From positions 1 to 31,302 of IMG/VR virus record IMGVR_UViG_3300045950_000038: a stretch of 31,302 nt of DNA; one strand, given 5' to 3'. The notes under the pieces were generated by a model, which searched no databases, was not told the DNA's origin, and saw only the letters and a list, made by a program, of their open reading frames with translations. The stretch's first letter is position 1, and every line of letters begins with the position of its first letter. Positions 6,348 to 14,571 of the stretch are shown piece by piece. A program made the position numbers and the translations under genes. Source of the DNA: a virus.

Positions 6348-9035
6348 TCAGGGTGTCAGGTCCGGCACGATGCCGGGGGCTTCATCGACCATCGTGATGG
6401 TGGCGGTAAGGTCTGCACCGGGTTCGATGTCCTTGACGATCAGGCGTCGCACCTCGCTGAACAGAGGCCCGACCGATACCAGTGTCCCGATGCCAAGTCC
6501 CGTCGCCGGGATCGGATCGGCGAATGTCAGAAGGTCCGTCAGGCCCGTCGTGCCGCCGAGCGTGTGCACGCTGATCGACCCGGCCCGCCGGATCAGCGCG
6601 CCTGTTTTCTGCCCGAGTGCCAGGATATCCGGCTCGGCCAGGATGTCAGCCGATCCAAGCACATCCGTCGCGCTGATCCGCACCGGCACCGCCCCATCCA
6701 GTTGCAGCGCCGTGACGTTGCCGGACCCGTCCAGTGTGATGTCGATCACGCGGGCCGAGCCGCTGAACTCTTCAAGCGCATCGTGCTGGACGCCGACCAG
6801 GTCCCCACGGCGGCAGATGATCGCCTCAGCCGGGACTTCCAGCGTGTAGAAGGCGGTGCGGCGCTCCATCTGCGCCAGGTCGTAGATTGCGCGGGCGATG
6901 ACTTCGGCCTCGGTCACAAGGCCCTCATACGTCACCTGCTCCAGTCGTCCCGTGTCGCTGGACACGCCGGGCCGGAAGACGGTGATCTGGTGGTTTTCGT
7001 AGTCGCGCGTCGCATCGCGGAAGTTGACGCGGAAGCCTTCCGGCAAGCGGGCAAAGGCCTTCGTCCACTGGAAGCCTCTGGAGTTGCGCGGTGTGAAAAC
7101 TTGCACCGGCGTCTCGGCGCTGCGGTCATAGTCGCGTACCACGCCCCAGATTTCCGACTGGTATGGCTTTGCATAACCGCATGACGCGACGATGCGCAGC
7201 GCGTCATCCACCGTGGCATCCTCGATCAAGGCATTGACCTGATAGCCAAGGGCAGTGCAGGCGGCGCGCCAGCTGAGCAAGCCAACGTCATCCAAGATCG
7301 GCTCTGGCACCGGGTCCAGGTTCTGCCAGCCCGCCATCACGTCGCGGTAGTGTGGCGCGGGGTTCGAGGTGACCGTCCAGTTTCGCCAGGCCGTGCCGTC
7401 CCAGTCGCGGACATAGCCGCCAGCGACGCAGCTGACCCGCTCCAGCGACCGGTTGCGGGCGCGAACGGCCACCACCGCAAGCCCACTCGACGGCATTGGA
7501 TGCTCATTCCACACGCTGACCGACCGCAACAGCACCAGACTATCGCTGACCCCGTTCCGGCTTTGCGCGATCCTGGCAGGGGTTCCGGCATAGGCGAACA
7601 GGTCCCATACCGTGCCGCTGACGGTATAGGAATTCGACGACCAGGCCGAGTTCTGGACATGCTGGCCGCGCACGATCTCGACCTCGTAGCGTCCCTTCGG
7701 AAACACTGCCGTGTCCAGAAGGATCGTCGCAGTGTAGCGGTTCAGGAGGACCCGCTGCACCCGCGTGGTGCCCAGATTTGCGCTGTTCATCCAGGCGTCG
7801 CCAGATCCGTCATCGAAATAGGCATCTGCGGCCCATGGACTGCCCGGCGGGTTTTGCGTCTGCGCCGGGGCGGCCACCCGCGCCTCGACCCAGCCCTCCG
7901 TCACCGCGGCGCCTGGAGAGCTGCTGGCGTCATCCGTCCAGATCAGCTTGACCGTGGCACGCAACTGGCGGGGCGTTGCCGCCATGAAATGCAGTTCCGG
8001 AAGGTTGATCCAGGTCGTCGCCCCGACCTGCCGCATCCGGAACCGCAGGGGCACTCGCAGCAAGTCGGTGTCGCTGGCATTACGGTTGAGTCCTCCGGGA
8101 AAAATCAGGTGCAGCCAGTGTTCGTCGGGAGCATCACGTGTCGCCACGGTGATCGGCTGCGGCAGGGCGGCACTGAAATCTCCGGTTGGCGATTCCAATG
8201 TGAACCCGTTGTTCGCGTCGACCGCATAGCCCCGCAGTTCCGATTGCAGCGGTTCGGTGCGGGCCTGCCGCCGAACCATGCTGATTGGCATGTCGCCCGG
8301 CCAGCCTTCTCGCGTCTCGTATTCGACGTTGGCAAGGCCCTCAATGGAGGCGGCGCCGATACGGATGTCGGTGATCTGGTGCGGCCCGTTCAGGACATAG
8401 ATCGCCTCGACCACTTCATCAGGACCGTCGAAGTAAGTGAAAGGCTCGCAGGCAAGCGGCGGGTAGACCTTGCGCTGTCCCAGGACGCGCGGGATCGGTC
8501 CGTTCGGCTCAAGGATGTTGCCCTCGGCGCTGGCGGCGCCCGGGTTGGTGATCGACTTGCCTCCGGTCGGGATGACCGGAGGCGGGACCAGCGCCGACAG
8601 CAGCAGAGACCCGACAAGCGAAACCCCAGCCGCCGCAAGCGTGGCGCCCACGGTTCCAGCGCCGAAAAGCTTGGCCGAGAAACCCAGTTTTGTGGCAAGC
8701 CCGCCGCCAGCGACGAATCCGGTCACCGCGGTCAGTGCAATTCCGGCGATGATGGCGAGAATGTTCTTTCCGCCGCCTTCCTTCCCGCCGCCCATCGGCA
8801 CGGCGTGAAAGGTAACCTCGACCACCTGCCCATTGTGCTCCGCCTTGGGCCGGATGCTTCCCCAGGACTTGCGATAGACCGGGCGACCGTTGATGCAGAT
8901 CACGCCGCGGGCATCGAAATCCGGCGGCAGGCAGGTCATCTGCGCCCGCAACTCGGCCAGAGTGAGACCCTCGGGAAGCCAGCGGACATGCGGCACGCCA
9001 AGGCTGCCGAACTCCCGGTAGACGGCAAGCTGCAT
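6348..9035 (-). CDS. Tail tip attachment protein J-like (TipJ host specificity protein)
   Basis: An 895-aa protein of the gpJ/TipJ class, forming the central tip that meets the receptor and gates DNA release. A ubiquitin-like N-terminus (MQLAVYREFGSLG) leads to a basic/glycine linker and two hydrophobic segments (about residues 91-112 and 127-150) ending in a proline knot (LVPPPVIPTGG). The conserved GxIPRVLGQRKVYPPLA block follows, then large beta-rich hub domains. The ATG at 9035 forms a TGATG overlap with the NlpC/P60 stop and has the family's expected N-terminus; the longer open frame up to 9422 reads as out-of-frame NlpC sequence. At 895 aa it is shorter than lambda J (about 1130 aa), so some distal fibre function may be moved to the two glycine-rich proteins. 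Confidence 0.88.
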   Translation of the reverse strand: MQLAVYREFGSLGVPHVRWLPEGLTLAELRAQMTCLPPDFDARGVICINGRPVYRKSWGSIRPKAEHNGQVVEVTFHAVPMGGGKEGGGKNILAIIAGIALTAVTGFVAGGGLATKLGFSAKLFGAGTVGATLAAAGVSLVGSLLLSALVPPPVIPTGGKSITNPGAASAEGNILEPNGPIPRVLGQRKVYPPLACEPFTYFDGPDEVVEAIYVLNGPHQITDIRIGAASIEGLANVEYETREGWPGDMPISMVRRQARTEPLQSELRGYAVDANNGFTLESPTGDFSAALPQPITVATRDAPDEHWLHLIFPGGLNRNASDTDLLRVPLRFRMRQVGATTWINLPELHFMAATPRQLRATVKLIWTDDASSSPGAAVTEGWVEARVAAPAQTQNPPGSPWAADAYFDDGSGDAWMNSANLGTTRVQRVLLNRYTATILLDTAVFPKGRYEVEIVRGQHVQNSAWSSNSYTVSGTVWDLFAYAGTPARIAQSRNGVSDSLVLLRSVSVWNEHPMPSSGLAVVAVRARNRSLERVSCVAGGYVRDWDGTAWRNWTVTSNPAPHYRDVMAGWQNLDPVPEPILDDVGLLSWRAACTALGYQVNALIEDATVDDALRIVASCGYAKPYQSEIWGVVRDYDRSAETPVQVFTPRNSRGFQWTKAFARLPEGFRVNFRDATRDYENHQITVFRPGVSSDTGRLEQVTYEGLVTEAEVIARAIYDLAQMERRTAFYTLEVPAEAIICRRGDLVGVQHDALEEFSGSARVIDITLDGSGNVTALQLDGAVPVRISATDVLGSADILAEPDILALGQKTGALIRRAGSISVHTLGGTTGLTDLLTFADPIPATGLGIGTLVSVGPLFSEVRRLIVKDIEPGADLTATITMVDEAPGIVPDLTP

Positions 9036-9427
9036 CAAGATGCGTATCTCCGGAATCCGGCGATCCGACCCCGGATCGTGAAGTGATCGATCGGCACGAC
9101 AACTGCTCCGCTTGCCTCTTCGGCATGCAGGACCCGGCGCACATCGGCGATCACGCCGACATGGCAGATCGCCCGCCCGCCCCTTGCGCTGCGCATCAGC
9201 ACGACATCGAAGACGCCTGGACGATCCGGCTCGTGCCAGATGCACGAGTCCCGTCCGCGCCGCATCTCGTGCGCCACCCGCACAAGATCGCGCGGATCGA
9301 TGTCGCCGAACTCTGGCAGATCGATCTGCAACTGCTCCGCATAGACCCGCCGCACCAGCGACCAGCAGGTCACGTCTTGCGGACCCATACCGAACGAAAG
9401 CCCGACATAGGGCGCCCACCACTGCAT
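9035..9427 (-). CDS. NlpC/P60 tail peptidase (gpK-like)
   Basis: A 130-aa cysteine peptidase of the NlpC/P60 fold. The catalytic triad can be read as Cys21 (VTCWSLV), His89 (AICHVGVI) and His100 (VLHAEE). In tailed phages and gene transfer agents this tip-associated enzyme cuts peptidoglycan cross-links to help the tail through the wall. The ATG at 9427 overlaps the preceding stop as TGATG and gives an N-terminus of family-like length (MQWWAPYVGLSFG); an upstream start at 9478 would overlap the previous gene by 52 nt. It sits between a DUF1833 protein and the J-like protein, the same order as in lambda and GTA tail-tip modules. Confidence 0.88.
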   Translation of the reverse strand: MQWWAPYVGLSFGMGPQDVTCWSLVRRVYAEQLQIDLPEFGDIDPRDLVRVAHEMRRGRDSCIWHEPDRPGVFDVVLMRSARGGRAICHVGVIADVRRVLHAEEASGAVVVPIDHFTIRGRIAGFRRYAS

Positions 9428-9936
9428 CAGCGGAACAGACCAGGCATCCGCGACTGGGTGCAGCGTTGACCGGGCCATGGTTCCTGGCTGTAGTCGCGCA
9501 GCATGACCCTGCCGGAAATCTCCGATGCGGTCACCGTCACGTCGATCAGGTCGAAATCGGCAAATCGGTACAGCACCGACCCGCCCGGAATCTCCGTTCG
9601 CGGGTTCTCGCTCAGGTCGAAGTCGGCCGATGACCTGATTTCCAGGGTCACATTCGCCCTGTCGTTCAGGCCCAGAAGCGCGCGCCCGATGCGAAGATCC
9701 ACGTTCTGCATGCGCAGCTCGGTCTGCGGCGGCCCTTCGATGTCGGTCAACAGGCCAAACTCGAACGGCAGGCCGACATGGGTCTGGCCGTTCACAACAT
9801 AATCCATCACATCCGAAACCACCCGGATCGGGGCAGAAAGCGAAGGATGCGTCACGGTCAGGAACGCCAGAAGGGCATCCGGGCTTTCCGGAGCTTCCAG
9901 ACTGGCCTTGACGGCAGCATCGATGGGTCGGCTCAT
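9427..9936 (-). CDS. DUF1833 family minor tail protein
   Basis: A 169-aa beta-rich protein. It begins MSRPIDAAVKASLEAP and shows LAFLTVTHPSL, IRVVSDVMDYVVNG, FEFGLLTDIEGPPQTELRMQNVD and ends near QRCTQSRMPGLFR. This layout fits DUF1833 proteins encoded just before the tail peptidase in siphophages, in the place of lambda gpL. It is probably a tip or hub component. The true start is the ATG at 9936, which overlaps the previous stop as ATGA; the frame stays open upstream to 10188, but that part is a shadow of the neighbouring gene. Confidence 0.75.
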   Translation of the reverse strand: MSRPIDAAVKASLEAPESPDALLAFLTVTHPSLSAPIRVVSDVMDYVVNGQTHVGLPFEFGLLTDIEGPPQTELRMQNVDLRIGRALLGLNDRANVTLEIRSSADFDLSENPRTEIPGGSVLYRFADFDLIDVTVTASEISGRVMLRDYSQEPWPGQRCTQSRMPGLFR

Positions 9937-10568
9937 GGCGTGAAGTAGATCCTGCGTTTCACCCCGCCCGGGGCGGTGGCCGGGATGTCTCCTGCCCCGA
10001 TCACCACGCCGGCGGTGAAGCTTTCCACGTCTCCGGTCGATACCGAGTAGACATCGAAGGTTCCGGTCACCGACGGCAGCGCGCTGGCTGCGACCTTGCC
10101 ACCGGCAATTCCGTAGATGCCGGAGTCCCAGTCCGCGACGACCTGCGGCACGACCGACTGACCTGGTCTCACGTATGGCGCCCACCATGGGGTCCCGGGA
10201 AGCCGCATCAGCTTTACCGTAAGGTCATGCAGGTCGGCCCCCCGCGGCAGCAGATCGTAAAGCCGACCACCGTTGCCAAGGATCTTCCAAAGGGCCGGAT
10301 CCCCGAATACCGGGTCTCGCCAGCTGAACGCATTCACGCCGCCGGCGAGATCGTCCGCAAGAAACGACCTGAAGGCCTGGACGGCCGTCAGACGCAGATT
10401 GCGGAATGTCGCATCGAAGGTCGCGGGGGCCGCCGTAGTGCGCGCACGCAGGATCGGCGGGCCGTACTCGGTCGAGAAGCTCGCTCGCGTATCCAGCGGA
10501 CCACCGTTGAACCCCTCGCGGCGCGGCAACTGCGGCATGGCCACCGGCCAGGCGGGCGGAACCGGCAT
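9933..10568 (-). CDS. Minor tail protein, unknown family
   Basis: A 211-aa protein between tape measure and DUF1833, the position of lambda gpM. Visible features are an N-terminal proline-rich start (MPVPPAWPVAMPQLPRREGF), the block VNAFSWRDPVFGDPALWKI, a WWAPYVRPGQ segment, and a C-terminal beta part ending VKRRIYFTP. Its TGATG overlap with the tape measure stop and ATGA overlap with the next gene suggest tight co-translation. It is likely a distal tail protein or tip component. The family is not recognised. Confidence 0.68.
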   Translation of the reverse strand: MPVPPAWPVAMPQLPRREGFNGGPLDTRASFSTEYGPPILRARTTAAPATFDATFRNLRLTAVQAFRSFLADDLAGGVNAFSWRDPVFGDPALWKILGNGGRLYDLLPRGADLHDLTVKLMRLPGTPWWAPYVRPGQSVVPQVVADWDSGIYGIAGGKVAASALPSVTGTFDVYSVSTGDVESFTAGVVIGAGDIPATAPGGVKRRIYFTP

Positions 10569-12517
10569 CAGCGCTTCACCGGCATGGGCTTGCTGCCGAA
10601 ACGGCTGCGCAACGCGCTGTCCTGCCGCCCGCTCGCAAAGGATTCGCTGATCAGCACATCCACCTGCCGCTCACCTCTGGGCCCGCGCCTTTCGCTGCTT
10701 TGAACGACTCCGGTCGTCTGGTTGATCACGTTGACCTGCACATTGGATCCCCCGCCGCCACCCTGCGCCATGACCCCGAGCTTCCCGCCGATCCTGGTCA
10801 GCGGCATGATAGCCTCCGGGCCGGCCTCGCCCATCACGCCCATCCCGTTCTTCATCGGAAACATCGTCGCACTCGATACGATGCCGCCGGCTGCGAAGGC
10901 CTGTACCATGCCGCCCTCGAAGACGTTGCCGTTCGCGTTCATAAGCGGAATGAACCCGCTGGACCCGAATACGCGCGGGAAGGATTTCGCCAGCTCCGCA
11001 TAGAGCGCCATCTGGAGCAACTGCTTGGCCAGGTCCTTCAGGGCGGCGGCAGGATCGTCGAACACGTTGTCGAAGGCGCTGCGGATCGTACTGCCCGCCT
11101 TCTTGCCAAGATCACCGGTCTTGCTCAGGTCCTTGCCAAGCTTCTCGACCGCGCGATTGTAGGTCTCCGTGTCCAGATGGCCGGACTTGTGCAGATCGTT
11201 CAGCTTTTCCAGCTCGATTGCATACTTTTCGGCAGCGGTGCGCGTCTGGTCGTAGATGCGCGCTGCTTCCCGCTCGGCCTGACTGACGCCGCCACCACCG
11301 CCGCCACCGCCACGCCGTCCGCCGCCCCCACCCCGGCGAGCCGGTCTCGGATTCAGCATGGCATCTGCTTCCGCCACGACTTCCGGCGAGGGAACGAAAG
11401 GTGTGGCACCGCCGCCCATGAACTGCCGCGGGTCGCCCCTGGCACCGACCTTGCCATAGGTCATATGGGCGCGGTTGAAGGCGTTCTGCGCCGCCGCGGC
11501 ATCCCACAGGTTCGAAGCCAGGCCGCCGGCCTCTGCCGCCGCGGCGCTGATCGGCGATGCGATATCGACGGCAGCCAGACCCAGCGCCGCGAGCTCTGCA
11601 TCCGTCAGGTTCTGAAGAAGAACTATCGCTTCCTCGCTCAGAACCCCGCCCGCAGCGGCGGCATCGATGATCGCGGCGCGCACCCCAGCCATGGCATCAG
11701 CCTGCGCACGGGGGCCTTCGGCCGTGGAAAGCGCCTGCAAGGCATCCACCAGCGCCAAGACCTTTGCCTCGTTGCCATCGAATGCCAAGCCGAAAGAATC
11801 CGCGATATTGGCGAGCGTGGTGCGGTAGTCCTCCTCCAAGTACTCGAGCTGCACCCGCGCCGAAGCGAAGTTGAACTCAAATGCCCCATTGGGGTTAGCT
11901 TCTGCCTGGGCGATCTCGGCACGAAGGGCGGCGATCTTCGCCCGCAGCGCGTCAACGTCCTCTGGCCGGCCGAACATCTCGGCAATCGCGCCGCTGGTCT
12001 TGACCAGTGCATTCTGCGTCCGTGCCGCCGCGATCTGGCGCTGGATCTCCAATACCTCGCGGGCCTGCGCCGCCCCGGCGCCGAAGTCGCCGAACAGCTT
12101 CTCCGGATCGACCTTTGCCGCATTGGTCGCCGATCTCAGCGCGCTCATCGCACTGTTCAGGTCGTTGACCGACGCTTCCAGCTCTTTCGCCTTGTCGGTC
12201 CCCATGCCGAAGGCCGCAAACAACGGGATCGCGACGGCTGTCACCGTGCCGAACAGCACGCCGACCAGTCCAAGGCCTGACAGAAGTTGCGGCAACTGCT
12301 GCGCCAGGGCGCGGCTCACGTCAGTGCCGGCGGCAACCTGAACGGCAAAGTCCTGGACCTGAAAGCCGACGTTCTGCAGCGCCTGTCCGCCGCCGCGCGC
12401 GCCTCGGTCGATCGCACCAAAGCTTTTCTGGGCCTCCGCTCCGATCGACTGGAACTCGGCTTTCAGCTGACTGGCGCCCTCAGCCTTGATCCGGACCGAT
12501 ACCTGCTTCTCTGCCAT
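10568..12517 (-). CDS. Tail tape measure protein
   Basis: A 649-aa protein. It has an N-terminal alpha-helical region (VSVRIKAEGASQLKAEFQSIG), a hydrophobic segment (about residues 80-105, SGLGLVGVLFGTVTAVAIPLF), long helical coiled-coil stretches, a Gly/Arg-rich linker near residue 395-415 and a C-terminal FPMKNGMGVMGEAGPEAIMPL motif typical of tape measure C-termini. It sets tail length and later leaves the tail during DNA entry. At the usual 0.15 nm per residue this length would suggest a tail of roughly 95-100 nm. The gene overlaps the end of the frameshifted chaperone ORF by 38 nt; a GAGG lies just before the ATG at 12517. Confidence 0.9.
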   Translation of the reverse strand: MAEKQVSVRIKAEGASQLKAEFQSIGAEAQKSFGAIDRGARGGGQALQNVGFQVQDFAVQVAAGTDVSRALAQQLPQLLSGLGLVGVLFGTVTAVAIPLFAAFGMGTDKAKELEASVNDLNSAMSALRSATNAAKVDPEKLFGDFGAGAAQAREVLEIQRQIAAARTQNALVKTSGAIAEMFGRPEDVDALRAKIAALRAEIAQAEANPNGAFEFNFASARVQLEYLEEDYRTTLANIADSFGLAFDGNEAKVLALVDALQALSTAEGPRAQADAMAGVRAAIIDAAAAGGVLSEEAIVLLQNLTDAELAALGLAAVDIASPISAAAAEAGGLASNLWDAAAAQNAFNRAHMTYGKVGARGDPRQFMGGGATPFVPSPEVVAEADAMLNPRPARRGGGGGRRGGGGGGGGVSQAEREAARIYDQTRTAAEKYAIELEKLNDLHKSGHLDTETYNRAVEKLGKDLSKTGDLGKKAGSTIRSAFDNVFDDPAAALKDLAKQLLQMALYAELAKSFPRVFGSSGFIPLMNANGNVFEGGMVQAFAAGGIVSSATMFPMKNGMGVMGEAGPEAIMPLTRIGGKLGVMAQGGGGGSNVQVNVINQTTGVVQSSERRGPRGERQVDVLISESFASGRQDSALRSRFGSKPMPVKR

Positions 12518-12833
12518 GTTCCTCGGTGTCCTGGTTGTGGACCTTGATCAGCACTGCCTCAAGCGAAGGCATCACTTCGCAGACCAGCGCCCCCGACAGG
12601 CCGGCGGCATTGGCCATGGCCAGAACGGCCGTCATGTCGAACCCGATCATGGCGCCAGGAATGGCGCGCACCTGACGACCGGCGCGCAGGAACAGATCCC
12701 ACAGCGCCCAGCCCTCTGGCGTGACGGGTTCGTTCAGTGAGTAGGGGCACTCGGCGCAGGGGCTTGCGCATCCGGCGCAGTAGTCTTGTCCACCACCCGG
12801 GCGGAGGTGCCATTCTGCCCGGGCGACGAGACG
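12480..12833 (-). CDS. -1 frameshift extension of the tail assembly chaperone (T-like part)
   Basis: This open frame of 117 codons has no start at its beginning and joins the 12734-13192 gene by a -1 shift at 12833-12839. Its translation starts RLVARAEWHL, contains a four-cysteine cluster CAGCASPCAEC (encoded at 12747-12779, CxxC-x3-CxxC), then YSLNEPVTPEGWALWDLFLRAG, which resembles a conserved phage protein located between tail tube and tape measure. A plain ORF call would begin at the internal ATG at 12671 (63 aa) and lose the cysteines. As in lambda gpGT, the fusion (about 237 aa) would bind tail tube and tape measure during assembly. Frame and motif are read directly; function is inferred from lambda-like synteny. 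Confidence 0.8.
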   Translation of the reverse strand, partial: RLVARAEWHLRPGGGQDYCAGCASPCAECPYSLNEPVTPEGWALWDLFLRAGRQVRAIPGAMIGFDMTAVLAMANAAGLSGALVCEVMPSLEAVLIKVHNQDTEEHGREAGIGPDQG

Positions 12834-13192
12834 TTTTTTTCCGCGTCCAGCGTCAGTCGCGGGCTGACATAGGCGCCATCGAAGGCCTTGAGGAACTGGT
12901 AGATCGACATCAGTGCGGCGACACCTTCCGGCGTGCAGGCGAGGGGATCGCCATTTTCGTCGCCGACGCCTTCCCAGTCGATGATGGCGTGCCGGGCGAC
13001 TGCCAGGTTGAAGCGCAGCCCAAGATCCTCGGGCTGCAACGGCTCGCCATCCTGCGGCAGATCTGCGATCTCACGGCGATAGTCGGCCCGGATGGCAAGC
13101 ATCAGCGCCGAGGTAAAGGGAAGGACCTTGACGCGGACACCGCTGCCAAGGTCGATCCAGACGGGTTCGGTCAGAGCGGGAAGCCGGATCAT
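12734..13192 (-). CDS. Tail assembly chaperone (gpG-like), unshifted product
   Basis: A 152-aa protein encoded between tail tube and tape measure, the place of lambda gpG. It opens MIRLPALTEPVWIDLGSGV and carries a mostly helical body (DYRREIADLP, GLRFNLAVARHAI, MSIYQFLKAFDG). The last 30 residues (after DAEKN) are a low-complexity Ser/Pro/Ala tail that is replaced when ribosomes shift at the A AAA AAC heptamer spanning codons 118-120. The ATG at 13192 overlaps the tail tube stop as TGATG; the frame open upstream to 14254 is a shadow of the tube gene. The short product should be the major one, as for gpG. Confidence 0.85.
   Translation of the reverse strand: MIRLPALTEPVWIDLGSGVRVKVLPFTSALMLAIRADYRREIADLPQDGEPLQPEDLGLRFNLAVARHAIIDWEGVGDENGDPLACTPEGVAALMSIYQFLKAFDGAYVSPRLTLDAEKNVSSPGQNGTSARVVDKTTAPDAQAPAPSAPTH
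12795..12839 (-). promoter_or_regulatory. Programmed -1 ribosomal frameshift signal
   Basis: On the minus strand the reading frame runs GAA AAA AAC GTC, so the heptamer A AAA AAC (12839-12833) is set in the canonical X XXY YYZ phase. After a 9-nt spacer comes CCCGGGC (12823-12817), a 14-nt loop, and GCCCGGG (12802-12796): seven G-C pairs, with a possible G-U pair extending the stem. Heptamer, spacing and stem all meet the established rules for -1 frameshifting. The -1 frame is open for 117 codons to the stop at 12480. Confidence 0.88.
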
Positions 13193-14130
13193 CAGTAGCT
13201 CGCAACCGTGTTGGTCAGGACAGCGGTGCACATCCGGGCAGGACTGACAGCCTTCGCAGCCTGCCATTCGAACTCTGCGCGTATACCGTTCGGCCCCTCG
13301 ACCGCAATCTTGGGGCGCGGCAGATAGACTGCGTGGGCGGTGAACTGGAACTGCGCGTTGGCCCCCAGGCTGTAGAGCGAAACGATCTCGCAGGACGCAC
13401 CGTTGATCGCCTGCGTCAGCAGCGTCGTGTCTGCGAACCGCGCGACGATCCGCCCTGTCAGGCTGGCAATGGTCGGATCGGCCCCGTCGATCTTGCCGTC
13501 GGCGCGGATGGTCTCCACGCGGTCCACGTTGTTGGAATAGATGAACTCGGCGCTTTCGATGTTGCCAAGCGCCGACGCATCCCTGCTGATCGACCCGTTG
13601 AAATGGCCGAATCGCGTCAGGGTATAGCTGGTCGGCGTGCCGGCGCCGGAACTGGTAGCAACGTTCTCGCCCTGCGCGACAACGTCCACGTCCATCCGCA
13701 GCTGGCCGGACCGTTCCATGTTCCAGCGGAGACGGTCCACCACACAGCCGACATTCATCGCATAGTGCGGCACTTCGGGATAGCCCATCTCGATCGCCAT
13801 CGAGGGCAGCGAGGTGGCGCCCGACTGGAACGTGTGCACCTTCGGCGTGGTTCCAGTCGTGGTCGGGCTGCCGAACGCACCCTTCAGCCAGACCCCCAGA
13901 TTCTCGACATCGATCGGCACGCTGATCCTGCCGCCCGCCGTGACCGCATCCTTGATCGGGGCCAGCGGATCGCGGCCGAAGCCCAGAAGCTCGTTCTCGA
14001 TCAGGGGCTGCTCTGCTCCTGCGTTCGCGCTGGCGAAGGGCATGGTCCGGTACCCGCTCGCGGGCGCGGTTCCATAGACGCTTTCGAACGCGACGTTCAT
14101 CTGCGCGCGCGATCCATAGGCTCGTGCCAT
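13192..14130 (-). CDS. Major tail tube protein
   Basis: A 312-aa protein with the pattern of the phage tail tube family 2 proteins: MARAYGSRAQMNVAFESVYGT at the start, EQPLIENELLGFGRDPL, GRISVPIDVENLGVWLKGAFG, and a C-terminal domain that includes RADGKIDGADPTI and FEWQAAKAV. Such proteins stack as hexameric rings around the tape measure to form the non-contractile tube. It lies between the tail terminator and the tail chaperone, as expected. GGAG is 6 nt before the ATG at 14130. An Ig-like decoration may be included in the C-terminal third. Confidence 0.85.
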   Translation of the reverse strand: MARAYGSRAQMNVAFESVYGTAPASGYRTMPFASANAGAEQPLIENELLGFGRDPLAPIKDAVTAGGRISVPIDVENLGVWLKGAFGSPTTTGTTPKVHTFQSGATSLPSMAIEMGYPEVPHYAMNVGCVVDRLRWNMERSGQLRMDVDVVAQGENVATSSGAGTPTSYTLTRFGHFNGSISRDASALGNIESAEFIYSNNVDRVETIRADGKIDGADPTIASLTGRIVARFADTTLLTQAINGASCEIVSLYSLGANAQFQFTAHAVYLPRPKIAVEGPNGIRAEFEWQAAKAVSPARMCTAVLTNTVASY

Positions 14131-14139
14131 GGTGATCTC

Positions 14140-14571
14140 CTACTGAAGCGGATCGGTTGTGTCGTAATGCAGCCATACGCCGACGATGACGGCGCTGAAC
14201 GGCAGCCCGGCCTGCACCGGGATGTCGGATGGTTCCGGAGCTTCCGGCTCGCACCAGTCTGTCAAGCCGCCAAGCGTGCGGTCCTCGGCAAGAATCGTGC
14301 CGATGACCAGAAGGATTTCATCCAATGGCATCTCGCGGGACGAAGCATCCTGAAAATAGACCTCGACCTCGGCGCGATGCTGCCAATGATACCGCAACGG
14401 AGACAGCGTGTGCTCTGGCTCTCCGGGGTTTCCGTCGCGCAGGATCACTGTCCCGCGCAGCCCGATCTTGGTCGGCACGGCCCGGTTCCGGTAAAACTCG
14501 ATGCGCAAGGGCCGCAACCCGGCGGACAGCCGCTCGTCCAGCGCCTGCAGAATCGTCTCGCGCTTGCTCAT
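14140..14571 (-). CDS. Tail terminator-like / minor tail protein (gpU position)
   Basis: A 143-aa protein: SKRETILQALDERLSAGLRPL helix, then LRGTVILRDGNPGEPE, RAEVEVYFQD, and a C-terminal VIVGVWLHYDT strand. The helix-beta plan, length, and place between DUF6441 and the tail tube match tail terminator proteins such as gpU, which cap the tube at the right length and join it to the head. The ATG at 14571 overlaps the previous TGA (TGATG); an ATG one codon upstream (14574) is equally possible. The family is judged by order and shape rather than strict motifs. Confidence 0.7.
   Translation of the reverse strand: MSKRETILQALDERLSAGLRPLRIEFYRNRAVPTKIGLRGTVILRDGNPGEPEHTLSPLRYHWQHRAEVEVYFQDASSREMPLDEILLVIGTILAEDRTLGGLTDWCEPEAPEPSDIPVQAGLPFSAVIVGVWLHYDTTDPLQ

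Noticed and set aside
6348-9422. J-like protein starting at 9422
   Set aside because: The first 129 residues are an out-of-frame shadow of the NlpC/P60 gene; the typical N-terminus begins at 9035 with a TGATG overlap.
9035-10568. True gene transfer agent (GTA) rather than a phage
   Set aside because: Tail peptidase order is GTA-like, but the presence of a gpA-type terminase, gpW, lambda-type portal, replication genes, immunity region and att core marks an integrating phage.
12734-14254. 506-codon frame read as one protein
   Set aside because: Only its last 152 codons are coding (from ATG 13192); the rest is an arginine-rich shadow of the tail tube gene.
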